From a bacterium UBP15_UBA6099 (GTDB lineage: Bacteria > UBP15 > UBA6099), in assembly GCA_002435745.1 (NCBI GenBank), contig DIWT01000056.1, positions 62,001 to 126,000 of the forward strand: a stretch of DNA of 64,000 nt, read 5' to 3'. The position numbers and the translations under genes are program-made. Numbering within the stretch: the stretch's first letter is position 1; every line of letters starts with the position of its first letter. This document shows positions 1 through 7,729 of this stretch, piece by piece. The notes under the pieces are model-generated. The model worked only from the letters and a program-made list of their open reading frames with translations, had not been told where the DNA came from and made no database searches.

Positions 1-657
1 GCCGTCCATGTCCCGCCTGTTGGTGCGGTTGAGGATGTCTTTAAGCTTCAGGTACGCTATTCCCTCGTACTTGATGTCCGCCACTATCCCGTCTGCGGCG
101 GTGTTGTCCACGTCCACCTGAGCCTTCTTGGTTATCTTCGGAACTATCTGAAGGATGATGTTCCTGTCCCTGTCGCCGAAATCAGGATGCACAGCCTCGG
201 TGACGGGAATGATGAAAGGAATGGAAATAAAAACCTTTCTCGGCGGGATTGGTATGGAAGCCGAGCCGCCTTCGGGAGTTGTCAGATGAAGAGTGACGCC
301 TCGCGCGAGGGCCTTGTCCTCAATGAGGATGGGAAGGATAATCGCTCGCGCCTCCTCCCTCTCGTCTCCGGTCGCCGCTCTCGGCGGGACCTGAACCACT
401 TTCAGTTTCTGCCCGCCGCCGGGCACTGGCACTACAAGGGATTCCCACGAGGGCGGCGTCCGTTCGGCCTTCACATAGACCGGCATCCCCCCCGCTTCGA
501 TCACGAACCCGGCCTCCAATTGTTCCGTAGTCGCCATCGCCACGAACACGTCACGTTCAGGCTCGCCGTCGGCGAACGCGCGCGGCGCGCACGCCAGACA
601 CGCCAGAACGGCGGCGAGCGCCGCGAAGGCCTTCAATGACAATTTTATTTTTTTCAT
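1..657 (-). CDS. Exported protein of unknown function (3' part outside window)
   Basis: The frame is open from an ATG at 657 to the window edge, giving 219 residues without a stop, so the C-terminus is missing. The N-terminus has a Lys-rich start, a hydrophobic stretch and an Ala-x-Ala-like site (around residues 20-27, ending RAFA), which is a typical signal peptide. I see no recognisable domain; the visible part is beta-rich, with many Val/Ile alternations and a conserved-looking DVDNTAADGI stretch near its end. It lies 6 bp after the stop of the gene at 664-1227 and is probably the fourth gene of the operon headed by the LptD-like protein, which suggests an envelope role. Function unknown. 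Confidence 0.7.
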   Translation of the reverse strand, partial: MKKIKLSLKAFAALAAVLACLACAPRAFADGEPERDVFVAMATTEQLEAGFVIEAGGMPVYVKAERTPPSWESLVVPVPGGGQKLKVVQVPPRAATGDEREEARAIILPILIEDKALARGVTLHLTTPEGGSASIPIPPRKVFISIPFIIPVTEAVHPDFGDRDRNIILQIVPKITKKAQVDVDNTAADGIVADIKYEGIAYLKLKDILNRTNRRDMDG

Positions 658-663
658 GTTTAT

Positions 664-1227
664 CTATTCGGCAACTTTGCCGGCATTCTCCCCGTCAGCC
701 TCCCGCATGAGATGGATGACTACCGCGTCGAACGCGTCCGACCCGTGGATGACCGCCACCCGGCCGCTACGCGCTCCGGCCAACAGTCTTATCCTGCCCT
801 GCTCCGTCAGAGATTCGAACTCTTCGGCTGTCACCGACATGAACCCGAACATGACCAGCACGGACTTTGCCCGTTCCGCCGAAAGCCCCTCGAGTGGAGG
901 TATCAGCCCGCCCATCGCGCCCGCCCTCAACGTGGTTCTAATCGTCTTAACGCCGGCAGCGTCCGCCGCCCGGCCAGTCTCGAAAACTTCCACATCGACG
1001 CCGTCCCCGAACTCGGCCCGTATCAAATCCTCTACCCGGCCCCTCGCCTCGTCAGGCTCCAGTTCCGCCGCCCACCGACTTATCTTTTCCAGTAACGCGC
1101 GGTCCGCCGACACCACCACCGCCCGGTCATCGAACTCTATAGTGGCCTTTTCCGGCGATGGCGTCTCGGCTAGCGCGGGCAGACACAGCGCCGCCGCGAC
1201 AATGAAAAACGCGAGCGCCTTCCTCAT
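664..1227 (-). CDS. Small exported protein of unknown function
   Basis: This encodes 187 residues. The start is placed at the ATG at 1227 because it directly precedes a signal peptide (residues 1-20, hydrophobic core, ending ALA) and overlaps the stop of the upstream gene in an ATGA arrangement, which indicates translational coupling. An upstream extension of the frame would read through the previous gene with Arg/Gly-rich, shadow-like sequence. The mature part is a mixed alpha/beta protein with acidic helices and no motif I recognise. It is third in the operon that begins with the LptD-like gene, so a periplasmic or envelope role is inferred only from context. Confidence 0.75.
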   Translation of the reverse strand: MRKALAFFIVAAALCLPALAETPSPEKATIEFDDRAVVVSADRALLEKISRWAAELEPDEARGRVEDLIRAEFGDGVDVEVFETGRAADAAGVKTIRTTLRAGAMGGLIPPLEGLSAERAKSVLVMFGFMSVTAEEFESLTEQGRIRLLAGARSGRVAVIHGSDAFDAVVIHLMREADGENAGKVAE

Positions 1228-1922
1228 CTTCCGCCCTCCCCGCGCTCCGCCGCTATCCCGGCGAAAAGCTCCGCGTACGCTTCCGCCAACTCTTTTAGAT
1301 TTTTTTCCATCTCGAAAACATCGCGCGCGGGCGGCCATCGGCCCGCAAGCTCTTCCAACTTGGCAGCCACGCTCTCCGGCGGGTCGCCGTCGAACGCCTC
1401 GGACGCCCAGACAGCCGCGTTCGCCGCCATCGCCGCCCGCGCAGGCAGCGCCTCCATCGCGCCCTTCGACTCCTCCACCGCCTGCCATATATCATACAGC
1501 GTCTCGCATTTTTCCAGCGCAGGCTCCAGATCGTAAATCCTCAGCAACTCCTTCATGCGAGATTCCATGGACGCGGAGCCGTCCGCCCGCCTCGCTTCCG
1601 GCCCGCTCTCTGCGTAAAACTTCCCCATCCTCGCCATCGCGTTGCCGAAATAGTCCGTGTGCTCTTTAATTATCAGGTCGTGATTCTGCAGAACGTGCTG
1701 ATAAATCCCGTGCCGGGAAAACACGACCGGGTTGGGGCGCATTCTGCCCCGGCTCACTCTAAAAAGCTCGGAGCGCTGGACCTCGCGCGTCCGGCGCGCA
1801 AGCGCCATCTTGTTGCTTTCCGTCATATTGCGAGCGGTCGCCGACGCGCTGTCCGCCGACGCCGCGAGAGCCGCAACCGCCAGAACCGCAACCGCCAACG
1901 CCTTAGCAGCCTTCAGAATCAT
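1224..1922 (-). CDS. Exported helical protein of unknown function
   Basis: This encodes 232 residues from the ATG at 1922, chosen because it overlaps the stop of the LptD-like gene (ATGA) and opens a clean signal peptide (residues 1-27, a long Ala/Val core ending SASA). The mature protein is mostly charged helices. It contains an Arg-rich segment and a His-rich stretch (HGIYQHVLQNHDLI) followed by DYFGNAMARMGKFY. That pattern could be a helical bundle with metal- or haem-binding histidines, but I cannot tie it to a family. Both of its ends overlap neighbouring genes by 4 bp, so it sits inside a tightly coupled operon. Confidence 0.75.
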   Translation of the reverse strand: MILKAAKALAVAVLAVAALAASADSASATARNMTESNKMALARRTREVQRSELFRVSRGRMRPNPVVFSRHGIYQHVLQNHDLIIKEHTDYFGNAMARMGKFYAESGPEARRADGSASMESRMKELLRIYDLEPALEKCETLYDIWQAVEESKGAMEALPARAAMAANAAVWASEAFDGDPPESVAAKLEELAGRWPPARDVFEMEKNLKELAEAYAELFAGIAAERGEGGR

Positions 1923-3388
1923 CTGCCCTCCGGCCCTCTTATGCTCATGCTCATGTTTATCATTTTTCTCTTCGCTCGCCACGCCAGTTCAAACTCGACG
2001 CATTTATACTGCCTGAATCCTCCCAGCACGACCTCGTCGAACTTTTTCAGATCGTCGTCGTACTGCATGTCGACCATCAGGCTCGTCCTCTTGCTTATCT
2101 TGTGGTCCGCGTACACGAAGAGCTTGTTGTTCGTGTTCACCCTGTCGGTGTCGAACGGCGTGTCTCCGTTATGGTTGAACATCAGATATTGAACCCTTAA
2201 GTTCCGCCTCTCTCCGAACGCGAATGACGTCTCAAGCCCGGAGCCTATCACGCGGTATCTCTCCCATCCTTTATAAAGCCCCAGCCTCAAGTCCGAGATT
2301 AAAGCGTGCTGAATCTTTTTCTTGGGGTTGAGGATATATTTGGCGTTGACGTTCGCGTGCGCTCGGCCTTGGGCCTTGTCGAGATGGTCTTCCTTGAGCA
2401 TGCCCGCCTCCAAGCCGCCGTCCACCAGCAACCGCGCCCCGCGATACGCTTTCTGCGGCATCTTCAACTCCGCCGTCGGCGAGTTCCACACCGTCTCAGG
2501 GCTGTAATATTTGAAATACCCTCTGTTTTCTTTAAATTGTTTGCCGAAGCGCAGGGTCGCGTTAAAATCCCCTATCGGCTTTTGCCATCTTGCCTCTGTG
2601 AAAAAGCCTTCCCTGAAATAATAGTTGGTGTAAAGCCCCACCGTGTCGCCTTTAGCGCGGGCGCGCGCCACTCCGGACCTGATTTCCGCGCCCCCGACAT
2701 CCGAGTATCCGAGAGAAGGCGGAGAAAAAATCCAGCTTCCGTACTCGACGCCCGAACCGGCGCCCGCGTCCCTTCGGCCTCCCGGCCTCATCGTGTACGA
2801 CGGCCAGCTCATCACCCGCCTGTCTTTGAAATGAAACGATATTTTGTTGAACTTCGCCCGCCCGTCCTGCGAAAGCTCCACCCTCTTCGCCTTTATGGTA
2901 TAATCGCTCGCGTCCAGAGGGCAGGTGGACGCGGACACGTCGCTCATCGCCACGCTATCGTTGGCGATCGCCACGTTTCCGCTGAAGAAATACATGCCCT
3001 CCATCCGAGCGGACGCCGCCTTCAGCGAGCCTTCCCCCGTCTTGTAGTTGTATTTGAATCCGCATCCCTTGAACTCCAGCCCTTCCCGCGTAACCGAGAT
3101 GTCTCCATCGGCGGAAACATCTCCGGTCTCTCTGTTCAAATCCATCGCGCCGGATTCCATCAGCATCCCGCCGTATTCGATTCTTACGTTGCCGCGAAGC
3201 GACATGGCTCCCTGTTCGGCGTCGCCCTCGAAGTTGTCCGCCGATATGTTGAGCAGGCGCTCGGCGACCGCTGTTTCCTGAGCCGCCGCCGAGACGCCTG
3301 ACACGGCAAGCGCTGTCGCAATGAGCGCCAATGAGCATATCCGCGCGGCTCTCCCGGCGCGTTTTTCTTTGTCCGATGCTTTGTTCAC
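1919..3388 (-). CDS. LptD/OstA-like outer-membrane protein, short form
   Basis: This encodes 489 residues from a GTG at 3388, with a GGAGAGA ribosome site about 6 nt upstream. A signal peptide (about residues 1-35) is followed by an OstA/LptA-type beta-jellyroll region (about 45-175) with repeated 'GNVRI...GDISV...GNVAI' strands, as in LptA and the N-terminus of LptD. Residues 180-480 alternate polar and aromatic residues like an outer-membrane barrel and include the 'SWPSY...SPPSLGYSD' patch reminiscent of LptD. LptD is usually 700 residues or more, so this is a short relative. LptD inserts lipopolysaccharide in the outer leaflet; whether this protein does so is inference. It heads a four-gene ATGA-coupled operon. 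Confidence 0.7.
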   Translation of the reverse strand: MNKASDKEKRAGRAARICSLALIATALAVSGVSAAAQETAVAERLLNISADNFEGDAEQGAMSLRGNVRIEYGGMLMESGAMDLNRETGDVSADGDISVTREGLEFKGCGFKYNYKTGEGSLKAASARMEGMYFFSGNVAIANDSVAMSDVSASTCPLDASDYTIKAKRVELSQDGRAKFNKISFHFKDRRVMSWPSYTMRPGGRRDAGAGSGVEYGSWIFSPPSLGYSDVGGAEIRSGVARARAKGDTVGLYTNYYFREGFFTEARWQKPIGDFNATLRFGKQFKENRGYFKYYSPETVWNSPTAELKMPQKAYRGARLLVDGGLEAGMLKEDHLDKAQGRAHANVNAKYILNPKKKIQHALISDLRLGLYKGWERYRVIGSGLETSFAFGERRNLRVQYLMFNHNGDTPFDTDRVNTNNKLFVYADHKISKRTSLMVDMQYDDDLKKFDEVVLGGFRQYKCVEFELAWRAKRKMINMSMSIRGPEGR

Positions 3389-3440
3389 TGTTGTCTCTCC
3401 GTTTCTGGGCGCACATATGATTTTAGAATGAAACCGGATG

Positions 3441-3476
3441 AAAAAAAACCCCCGGAGAACATCTGTCCTCCGGGGG
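3441..3476 (-). terminator. Rho-independent terminator of the SLH porin gene
   Basis: A 9-bp GC-rich stem (3449-3457 paired with 3468-3476, CCCCCGGAG/CTCCGGGGG) with a 10-nt loop is followed on the minus strand by eight T residues (3441-3448). It lies 22 bp past the porin stop codon and separates that transcript from the downstream LptD-like operon. Confidence 0.9.
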
Positions 3477-3498
3477 TAGGTGTCACAGAGTGAAAAAA

Positions 3499-5163
3499 TT
3501 AGAAGTTGATGAGCAGCTCGCCTCTGACGCGATTGAGGATATAGTCGGAAGCTCCCTGCTGCATGTACTCGACTTTGAACTGCGAGTCTTTGTTGATCGG
3601 CTTTGTCACGGAAACAGCGCCGAAGCCCGGATACTTCCTGCCGTCGAGATCGATGGCTCCGAGAGCTCCGCCGGCATAGTTGCCCATGACGGCCTTTCCG
3701 CCGAGTTCAACATCGCCGAGAACCGTGTATGTGCCTTCGACGCCGAAGCCTTCAAAACCGGCGGGAAGAATCAGGTTGCCGGAGTTGTAGGAAATGCAGT
3801 TGGCGGCCGAAACGTCAAGCCCTCTCGGGCAGACGGTGTCATACTCGGTGAACGGGTTGGAGACAGCGCTCGTGAGACCTGTCACGGCGGGGATGTCCCC
3901 GTATGTGACGCTGATGCCGGCCTTTTTGCTCTTGTAAAGGTCGAGGCCGACCACGAAGCTGTAATCCGTGTCCCCGGCCGCCGGGCTGGCGCCCGTGGTC
4001 AGGTCCACAACCTTCATGTACTCGCCGCGCAGTTCCTTCAGGAACATCGAGTCCTTCAGGAGCGGAGCGACCATATCCACGCCCCATGCCTTCTCTTTGT
4101 CGAAGCCGGAGGCGAGGTAGTTGACGCCGAGGTCAACGAACGGCAGGTCGAGTCCGAGGCGGGCGGCGGCGTAAAGATCTCTCTCTCCTCCGCCGAGGCC
4201 TTCCGGCATCCCGACGCCCAACGCGTCCATATCGAGCGCGCCGGCAAATCCCGTCAGGGCCACGACGCTCTTGGCCACATCAAGCTTCATAGCGGCCATC
4301 GAGTTCGCGCCTGTCGTGTCAACCATCATCCCGTACGGGCCGAACGCTAGGTCCTGATAACCTGAGCGCAACTTGAGAACATCGAGTTCAGACACGTTGT
4401 CCGAGAAGTTCAAATCTACGAAAGCGTGCACGAGCTTCAGATCGTCATCGATCGGAGCAACGGAGCCTTCGCCTATCGACGCTCTATTCAGAAGCGTCTT
4501 TTCGAGACCCAGCGAGAACGTGACGTTCTTGCCGGCTTCGCCGTCGAACGTCAGGTTGGCTAGCATTTCGTATCCGGCGTTCAGATCGCCGTTGGCGATA
4601 GCCGTCCCGTACAGGCTGTTGTACGTCGACACGAATGTCGCGTCAGCCAGATCCGTGCCGGGAGCGTCGATCCTCTGGCGGATGCTTCCGCCGACCTGCA
4701 GTTTGCCGAGGAAAGCGTTGTCGACTTTCTTCTCCAACTTGTCGATGCGGCTGGAGTTCTCGTCAACTTTCACTTTCAGGGCAGCCAGTTCGTCTTTGAA
4801 CTCCGCGGCAAGCTTCTTCACTATGTCGCGAATTTCATCGAGCTGAGCCGGGCTGATTCCCGGAGCCGCAGGGGCTCCCGGAGCCGCGGGGGCTGCCTTG
4901 CATTCGCTCTTCATGCAGTACGTCTTGTCCAGAATATCCATCATTCTGGCAACAACCATCGCGTACTCGTACCTCGTGAGAGGCCTGTCCCCCTTGAACG
5001 TCCCGTCGGGGTAGCCTTCGATCAGGCCGCTGTCGACGAGCTTCTGCACCGCGTCCGCAGCCCAGTGGCCGCTATGAACGTCCACAAGCGTCGCGGAATA
5101 CGATTTCACGGAGATTCCTACCGTGAGTGTTAATGCCAATGCTGCTAGTACTAGTTTCTTCAT
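3499..5163 (-). CDS. SLH-domain outer-membrane porin
   Basis: This encodes 554 residues with a strong GGGAGG site before the ATG. A signal peptide (1-23) is followed by a single SLH domain (about 25-75: 'DVHSGHWAADAV...GLIEGYPDGTFKGDRPLTRYE'), an Ala/Pro/Gly linker (about 88-102), a coiled coil (about 105-150) and a long beta-barrel region ending in an aromatic residue (LLINF). This is the architecture of porins tethered to peptidoglycan-linked polymers, as in Deinococcus-Thermus, Negativicutes, Synergistetes and cyanobacteria (known for the family). The gene is monocistronic, with its own terminator and a leader of roughly 200 nt, consistent with high expression. Two cysteines lie close together after the SLH domain, and two more in a distal loop. 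Confidence 0.9.
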   Translation of the reverse strand: MKKLVLAALALTLTVGISVKSYSATLVDVHSGHWAADAVQKLVDSGLIEGYPDGTFKGDRPLTRYEYAMVVARMMDILDKTYCMKSECKAAPAAPGAPAAPGISPAQLDEIRDIVKKLAAEFKDELAALKVKVDENSSRIDKLEKKVDNAFLGKLQVGGSIRQRIDAPGTDLADATFVSTYNSLYGTAIANGDLNAGYEMLANLTFDGEAGKNVTFSLGLEKTLLNRASIGEGSVAPIDDDLKLVHAFVDLNFSDNVSELDVLKLRSGYQDLAFGPYGMMVDTTGANSMAAMKLDVAKSVVALTGFAGALDMDALGVGMPEGLGGGERDLYAAARLGLDLPFVDLGVNYLASGFDKEKAWGVDMVAPLLKDSMFLKELRGEYMKVVDLTTGASPAAGDTDYSFVVGLDLYKSKKAGISVTYGDIPAVTGLTSAVSNPFTEYDTVCPRGLDVSAANCISYNSGNLILPAGFEGFGVEGTYTVLGDVELGGKAVMGNYAGGALGAIDLDGRKYPGFGAVSVTKPINKDSQFKVEYMQQGASDYILNRVRGELLINF

Positions 5164-5520
5164 TTACAACCTCCCTGGAAATTTCCTGTTTTTCGGGACT
5201 TTCAGGTCGCCTTCCAGACAAGTTTCCACGTTTCCTTGCCTTCGGTTTCCCTTCCGTCCCTTTCCCTGCTTATTGCATTCGATGCGATGATGATTCCAGA
5301 GATTTCACCTCCTTTCTTCCATCATCACACCAATAAAAAATACAATACAATGCCGCTGTTCATAGTATCTTTACATTTAAAAAAATAATTGTCAACTTTG
5401 TACGGCTAAAAAAACGCTTAATTGACAATTATCCGTTTTCGCCGCCGAATAGCCCTTTGTTTTCCGCCGCGAAGCGCTTTTTTCTCAAAATCTCTCGATA
5501 TCGCGGCATCCGGAGCAAAA
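5164..5520 (-). promoter_or_regulatory. Long leader and promoter region of the SLH porin
   Basis: This 357-bp spacer holds no gene. A TTGACA -35 box (minus strand, 5390-5395) lies upstream of weak -10 candidates around 5363-5372 (AAAGAT at 17 bp, GATACT at 20 bp), implying a leader of nearly 200 nt. Within that leader, AAGGAGGTGA (5305-5314) is a full match to the anti-Shine-Dalgarno sequence but has no well-spaced start codon for the porin. The real porin ribosome site is separate, just before 5163. Only tiny reading frames follow the upstream site. Confidence 0.6.
5385..5432. repeat. 11-bp inverted repeat with two outward-facing -35-like boxes
   Basis: ATAATTGTCAA (5385-5395) and TTGACAATTAT (5422-5432) are perfect inverted copies separated by 26 bp. 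The left copy contains the proposed -35 box of the porin promoter. The right copy offers a TTGACA on the opposite strand, where no gene follows. A regulator-binding operator is plausible but unproven. Confidence 0.55.
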
Positions 5521-7089
5521 TTAATGCTTGAAATGCCTCATTCCGGTTAGGCACAGGGCCACGTTGTGCTCGTCGCAGGCCATAACGATTTCGTCGTCTC
5601 TGCGCGCGCCGCCCGGTTGGATTATCGCCGATATCCCCGATTGCGCCGCCTCGTCTATCACATTCCTGAACGGGAAATAAGCGTCCGACGCCATCACCGC
5701 CCCAACGACTTCCTCTCCGGCCTTCTCGATGGCTATCTTCATCGCGTCCAGCCTGCTCATTTGGCCCGCGCCTATCCCCAGCGTCCTGCCGTCTTTCACT
5801 ATCACTATCGCGTTTGATCTTACGTACTTGCACACTTTCCACGCCAGCACCAGATCCGCCAACTGCTTGCGCGTCGGTTTTCTCTTCGACGCCATTTTTA
5901 TCTGTCCGTCTTCGGGGACGAGCAGGTTGTCGTTCTCCTGAACTATGACGCCTCCGAGCACGCTTTTGACGCATATCGTCTTTGCGGGCTTCGCCCATTT
6001 TTTGCTGTTTATCTTGAGTATTTTCATGTTCGCGGTCTTCTTCGACGCGCGCAGAACTTCCAACGCCCCGTCCGTGAATTTCACCGCCATCAGCACTTCC
6101 GTGTACGCCGTCTCTATCTCTTTGGCCGTCTTTTTGTCCACCTGACAGTTGAACGCCACCACCGCGCCGAACGACGATATCCTGTCCGACTCCTTCGCCT
6201 TGACGAACGAAGTGTGCGCGTCCTTCTCCATTGCGACGCTCACAGGGTTGCCGTGTTTGACGATGACCGCCATGTCGTGGTCGAATTCGAGCGCGATTTC
6301 GAGCGCAGTGTTCAGGTCGTTCAGGTTGTTGTATGACAATTCGGGGCCGTTGATCTGTTCGAGGTCGCACAGAGAGACGCCTTCGAATTCCGGCCTGCGG
6401 AAGAAAGCCGCTTTCTGATGCGGGTTTTCCCCGTATTTGAGCGGCAGTTGTTTCTTATATCTCAGGAAAAGCGTGTCAGCTAGGAATTCGCCGCCGCCGG
6501 CGAGGTTGTTGAAATGCTGATAGATGCCGATGTCGTATTCAGCCAGAAGTTCGGCGGCCTGAAGCGCCAGTTTGTTGCGCAGGCTCTCGGTTATCGAGCC
6601 GTTGCCGTCTGCGAAAGCCGCCATGAATCCCTCATACTGGGCCGGGTTGCTCAGGATGACGACATTGTCGGCGTTGCGAAGCGCCGCCCGGATGAGGTTG
6701 AGAGCGCCGATGTCCATCGAGTCGAACGCCTTAGCCCCCTTGCCGCGAGGAGCGTTTTCCGGCGACTCAATCGGAAGCGGGTTGACCACCAGAAGGTCAA
6801 TAGGTTCGCCGCCCATGTTCTTCAACTGATCGAGAGCCGCCGAGTCGCCCGGTTTGACCATCAGCGACGCGAGTATCGCCGGGTGCATCGTCCTTATCGC
6901 GCCCGCGAAGAGGTCTCCGGCTCCGCCCGCCGAGCCTATGTCAGCCGTCTTTATTCCGTTCTTGTCGAGCAGCTTCTGCGTGCCGGTCGTGCATATCGCC
7001 GACACCCCTTTTTTTGCCAGAAGCGCGGCCAGTTCAATAATGCCCGTCTTGTCGTACACACTGATTAGAGCGCGAGAGATTGTGCCCAT
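5521..7089 (-). CDS. purH: Bifunctional purine protein PurH with degenerate IMP-cyclohydrolase half
   Basis: This encodes 522 residues. The ATG at 7089 is chosen because GGAGGA lies just before it; an ATG six codons upstream would overlap that site. The C-terminal AICAR transformylase domain (about 200-522) is well conserved: VIVKHGNP with the catalytic Lys-His, RSNAIV, MASDAYFPF, QPGG and the MRHFKH end. The N-terminal cyclohydrolase domain (1-190) aligns throughout, but active-site positions differ: VKTLHP becomes IRTMHP (Lys to Arg at 66), NLYP becomes NPLP (Tyr to Leu at 105) and AAKN becomes ALRN (Lys to Arg at 138), while the DIG aspartate is kept. Formylation of AICAR is therefore likely, and IMP ring closure is doubtful. 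It lies downstream of purM and a phosphatase gene in one transcription unit. Confidence 0.9.
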   Translation of the reverse strand: MGTISRALISVYDKTGIIELAALLAKKGVSAICTTGTQKLLDKNGIKTADIGSAGGAGDLFAGAIRTMHPAILASLMVKPGDSAALDQLKNMGGEPIDLLVVNPLPIESPENAPRGKGAKAFDSMDIGALNLIRAALRNADNVVILSNPAQYEGFMAAFADGNGSITESLRNKLALQAAELLAEYDIGIYQHFNNLAGGGEFLADTLFLRYKKQLPLKYGENPHQKAAFFRRPEFEGVSLCDLEQINGPELSYNNLNDLNTALEIALEFDHDMAVIVKHGNPVSVAMEKDAHTSFVKAKESDRISSFGAVVAFNCQVDKKTAKEIETAYTEVLMAVKFTDGALEVLRASKKTANMKILKINSKKWAKPAKTICVKSVLGGVIVQENDNLLVPEDGQIKMASKRKPTRKQLADLVLAWKVCKYVRSNAIVIVKDGRTLGIGAGQMSRLDAMKIAIEKAGEEVVGAVMASDAYFPFRNVIDEAAQSGISAIIQPGGARRDDEIVMACDEHNVALCLTGMRHFKH

Positions 7090-7123
7090 CTTATCCTCCG
7101 GCGGCATGCCGCCATGGCGTTGA

Positions 7124-7729
7124 TTAAAAACCCGGTCGCCTCCGGGACATGATCCTTTTTTTCGTTTCCTCGTCGAGCGCGAACTCGAACCAGTCTCCGT
7201 TCACAAGCTTGTCTTCCCACATTGCCGACAGCGGCAGTCCGAGGAAGGCGCACCGGGCGACGCCGCTTATCACCTGATGGGTGACGAGGGCGATGTTTCC
7301 CTCGGCGGAGTTAAACAGTTCCCGCAAACCCTCGAGCGCCCGTCCTTCCACATCGGAGAGCGTCTCTCCGCAGGGGAATGCCGCTTCGTGCGGCCGCTCC
7401 AGCCAAACGCTCATCAGTCCGGGATGCGCCGCGTCCGCCTCCGCTCTGTTCAATCCTTCTAGAGCGCCATGGTCTATCTCGTTGAGCCAGTCAAGCGCTG
7501 CGGTTTTCATTCCGCGAGGCTCCGCCACGATTTCCGCGCTCTCCACCGCCCGCCTCAGCGGGCTTGAATATATGACGTCGAGCCTGACCCTCGCCAGTCT
7601 TTCAGCGGTCCGTCTCATTTGCTCGCGGCCTGTTTCGTTGAGAGAAATGTCCTGCCTTCCTTGGCATCTTTGCTGAAGATTCAGGTCGGTCTCGCCGTGC
7701 CTGATGAAATAAATATTCTCCAACTTCAT
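7124..7729 (-). CDS. Histidine phosphatase (phosphoglycerate mutase / CobC-like)
   Basis: This encodes 201 residues from the ATG at 7729, which overlaps the purM stop (ATGA) and so is translationally coupled to it. The branch-1 histidine phosphatase signature RHGET (Arg10-His11) is present, followed by YSSPLRRAVESAE and the second catalytic His in ALVTHQ. The size fits alpha-ribazole phosphatase or broad-specificity phosphatase (CobC/GpmB type). The setting between purM and purH suggests a phosphatase acting on a nucleotide or sugar phosphate, but substrate specificity cannot be read from sequence. Confidence 0.85.
   Translation of the reverse strand: MKLENIYFIRHGETDLNLQQRCQGRQDISLNETGREQMRRTAERLARVRLDVIYSSPLRRAVESAEIVAEPRGMKTAALDWLNEIDHGALEGLNRAEADAAHPGLMSVWLERPHEAAFPCGETLSDVEGRALEGLRELFNSAEGNIALVTHQVISGVARCAFLGLPLSAMWEDKLVNGDWFEFALDEETKKRIMSRRRPGF

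Noticed and set aside
656..1669. Long plus-strand open frame of 337 codons
   Set aside because: It is antisense to three ATGA-coupled genes with signal peptides. Its product is Arg/Pro/Ser-rich low-complexity, as expected of a shadow frame in GC-rich DNA, and it has no ribosome site.
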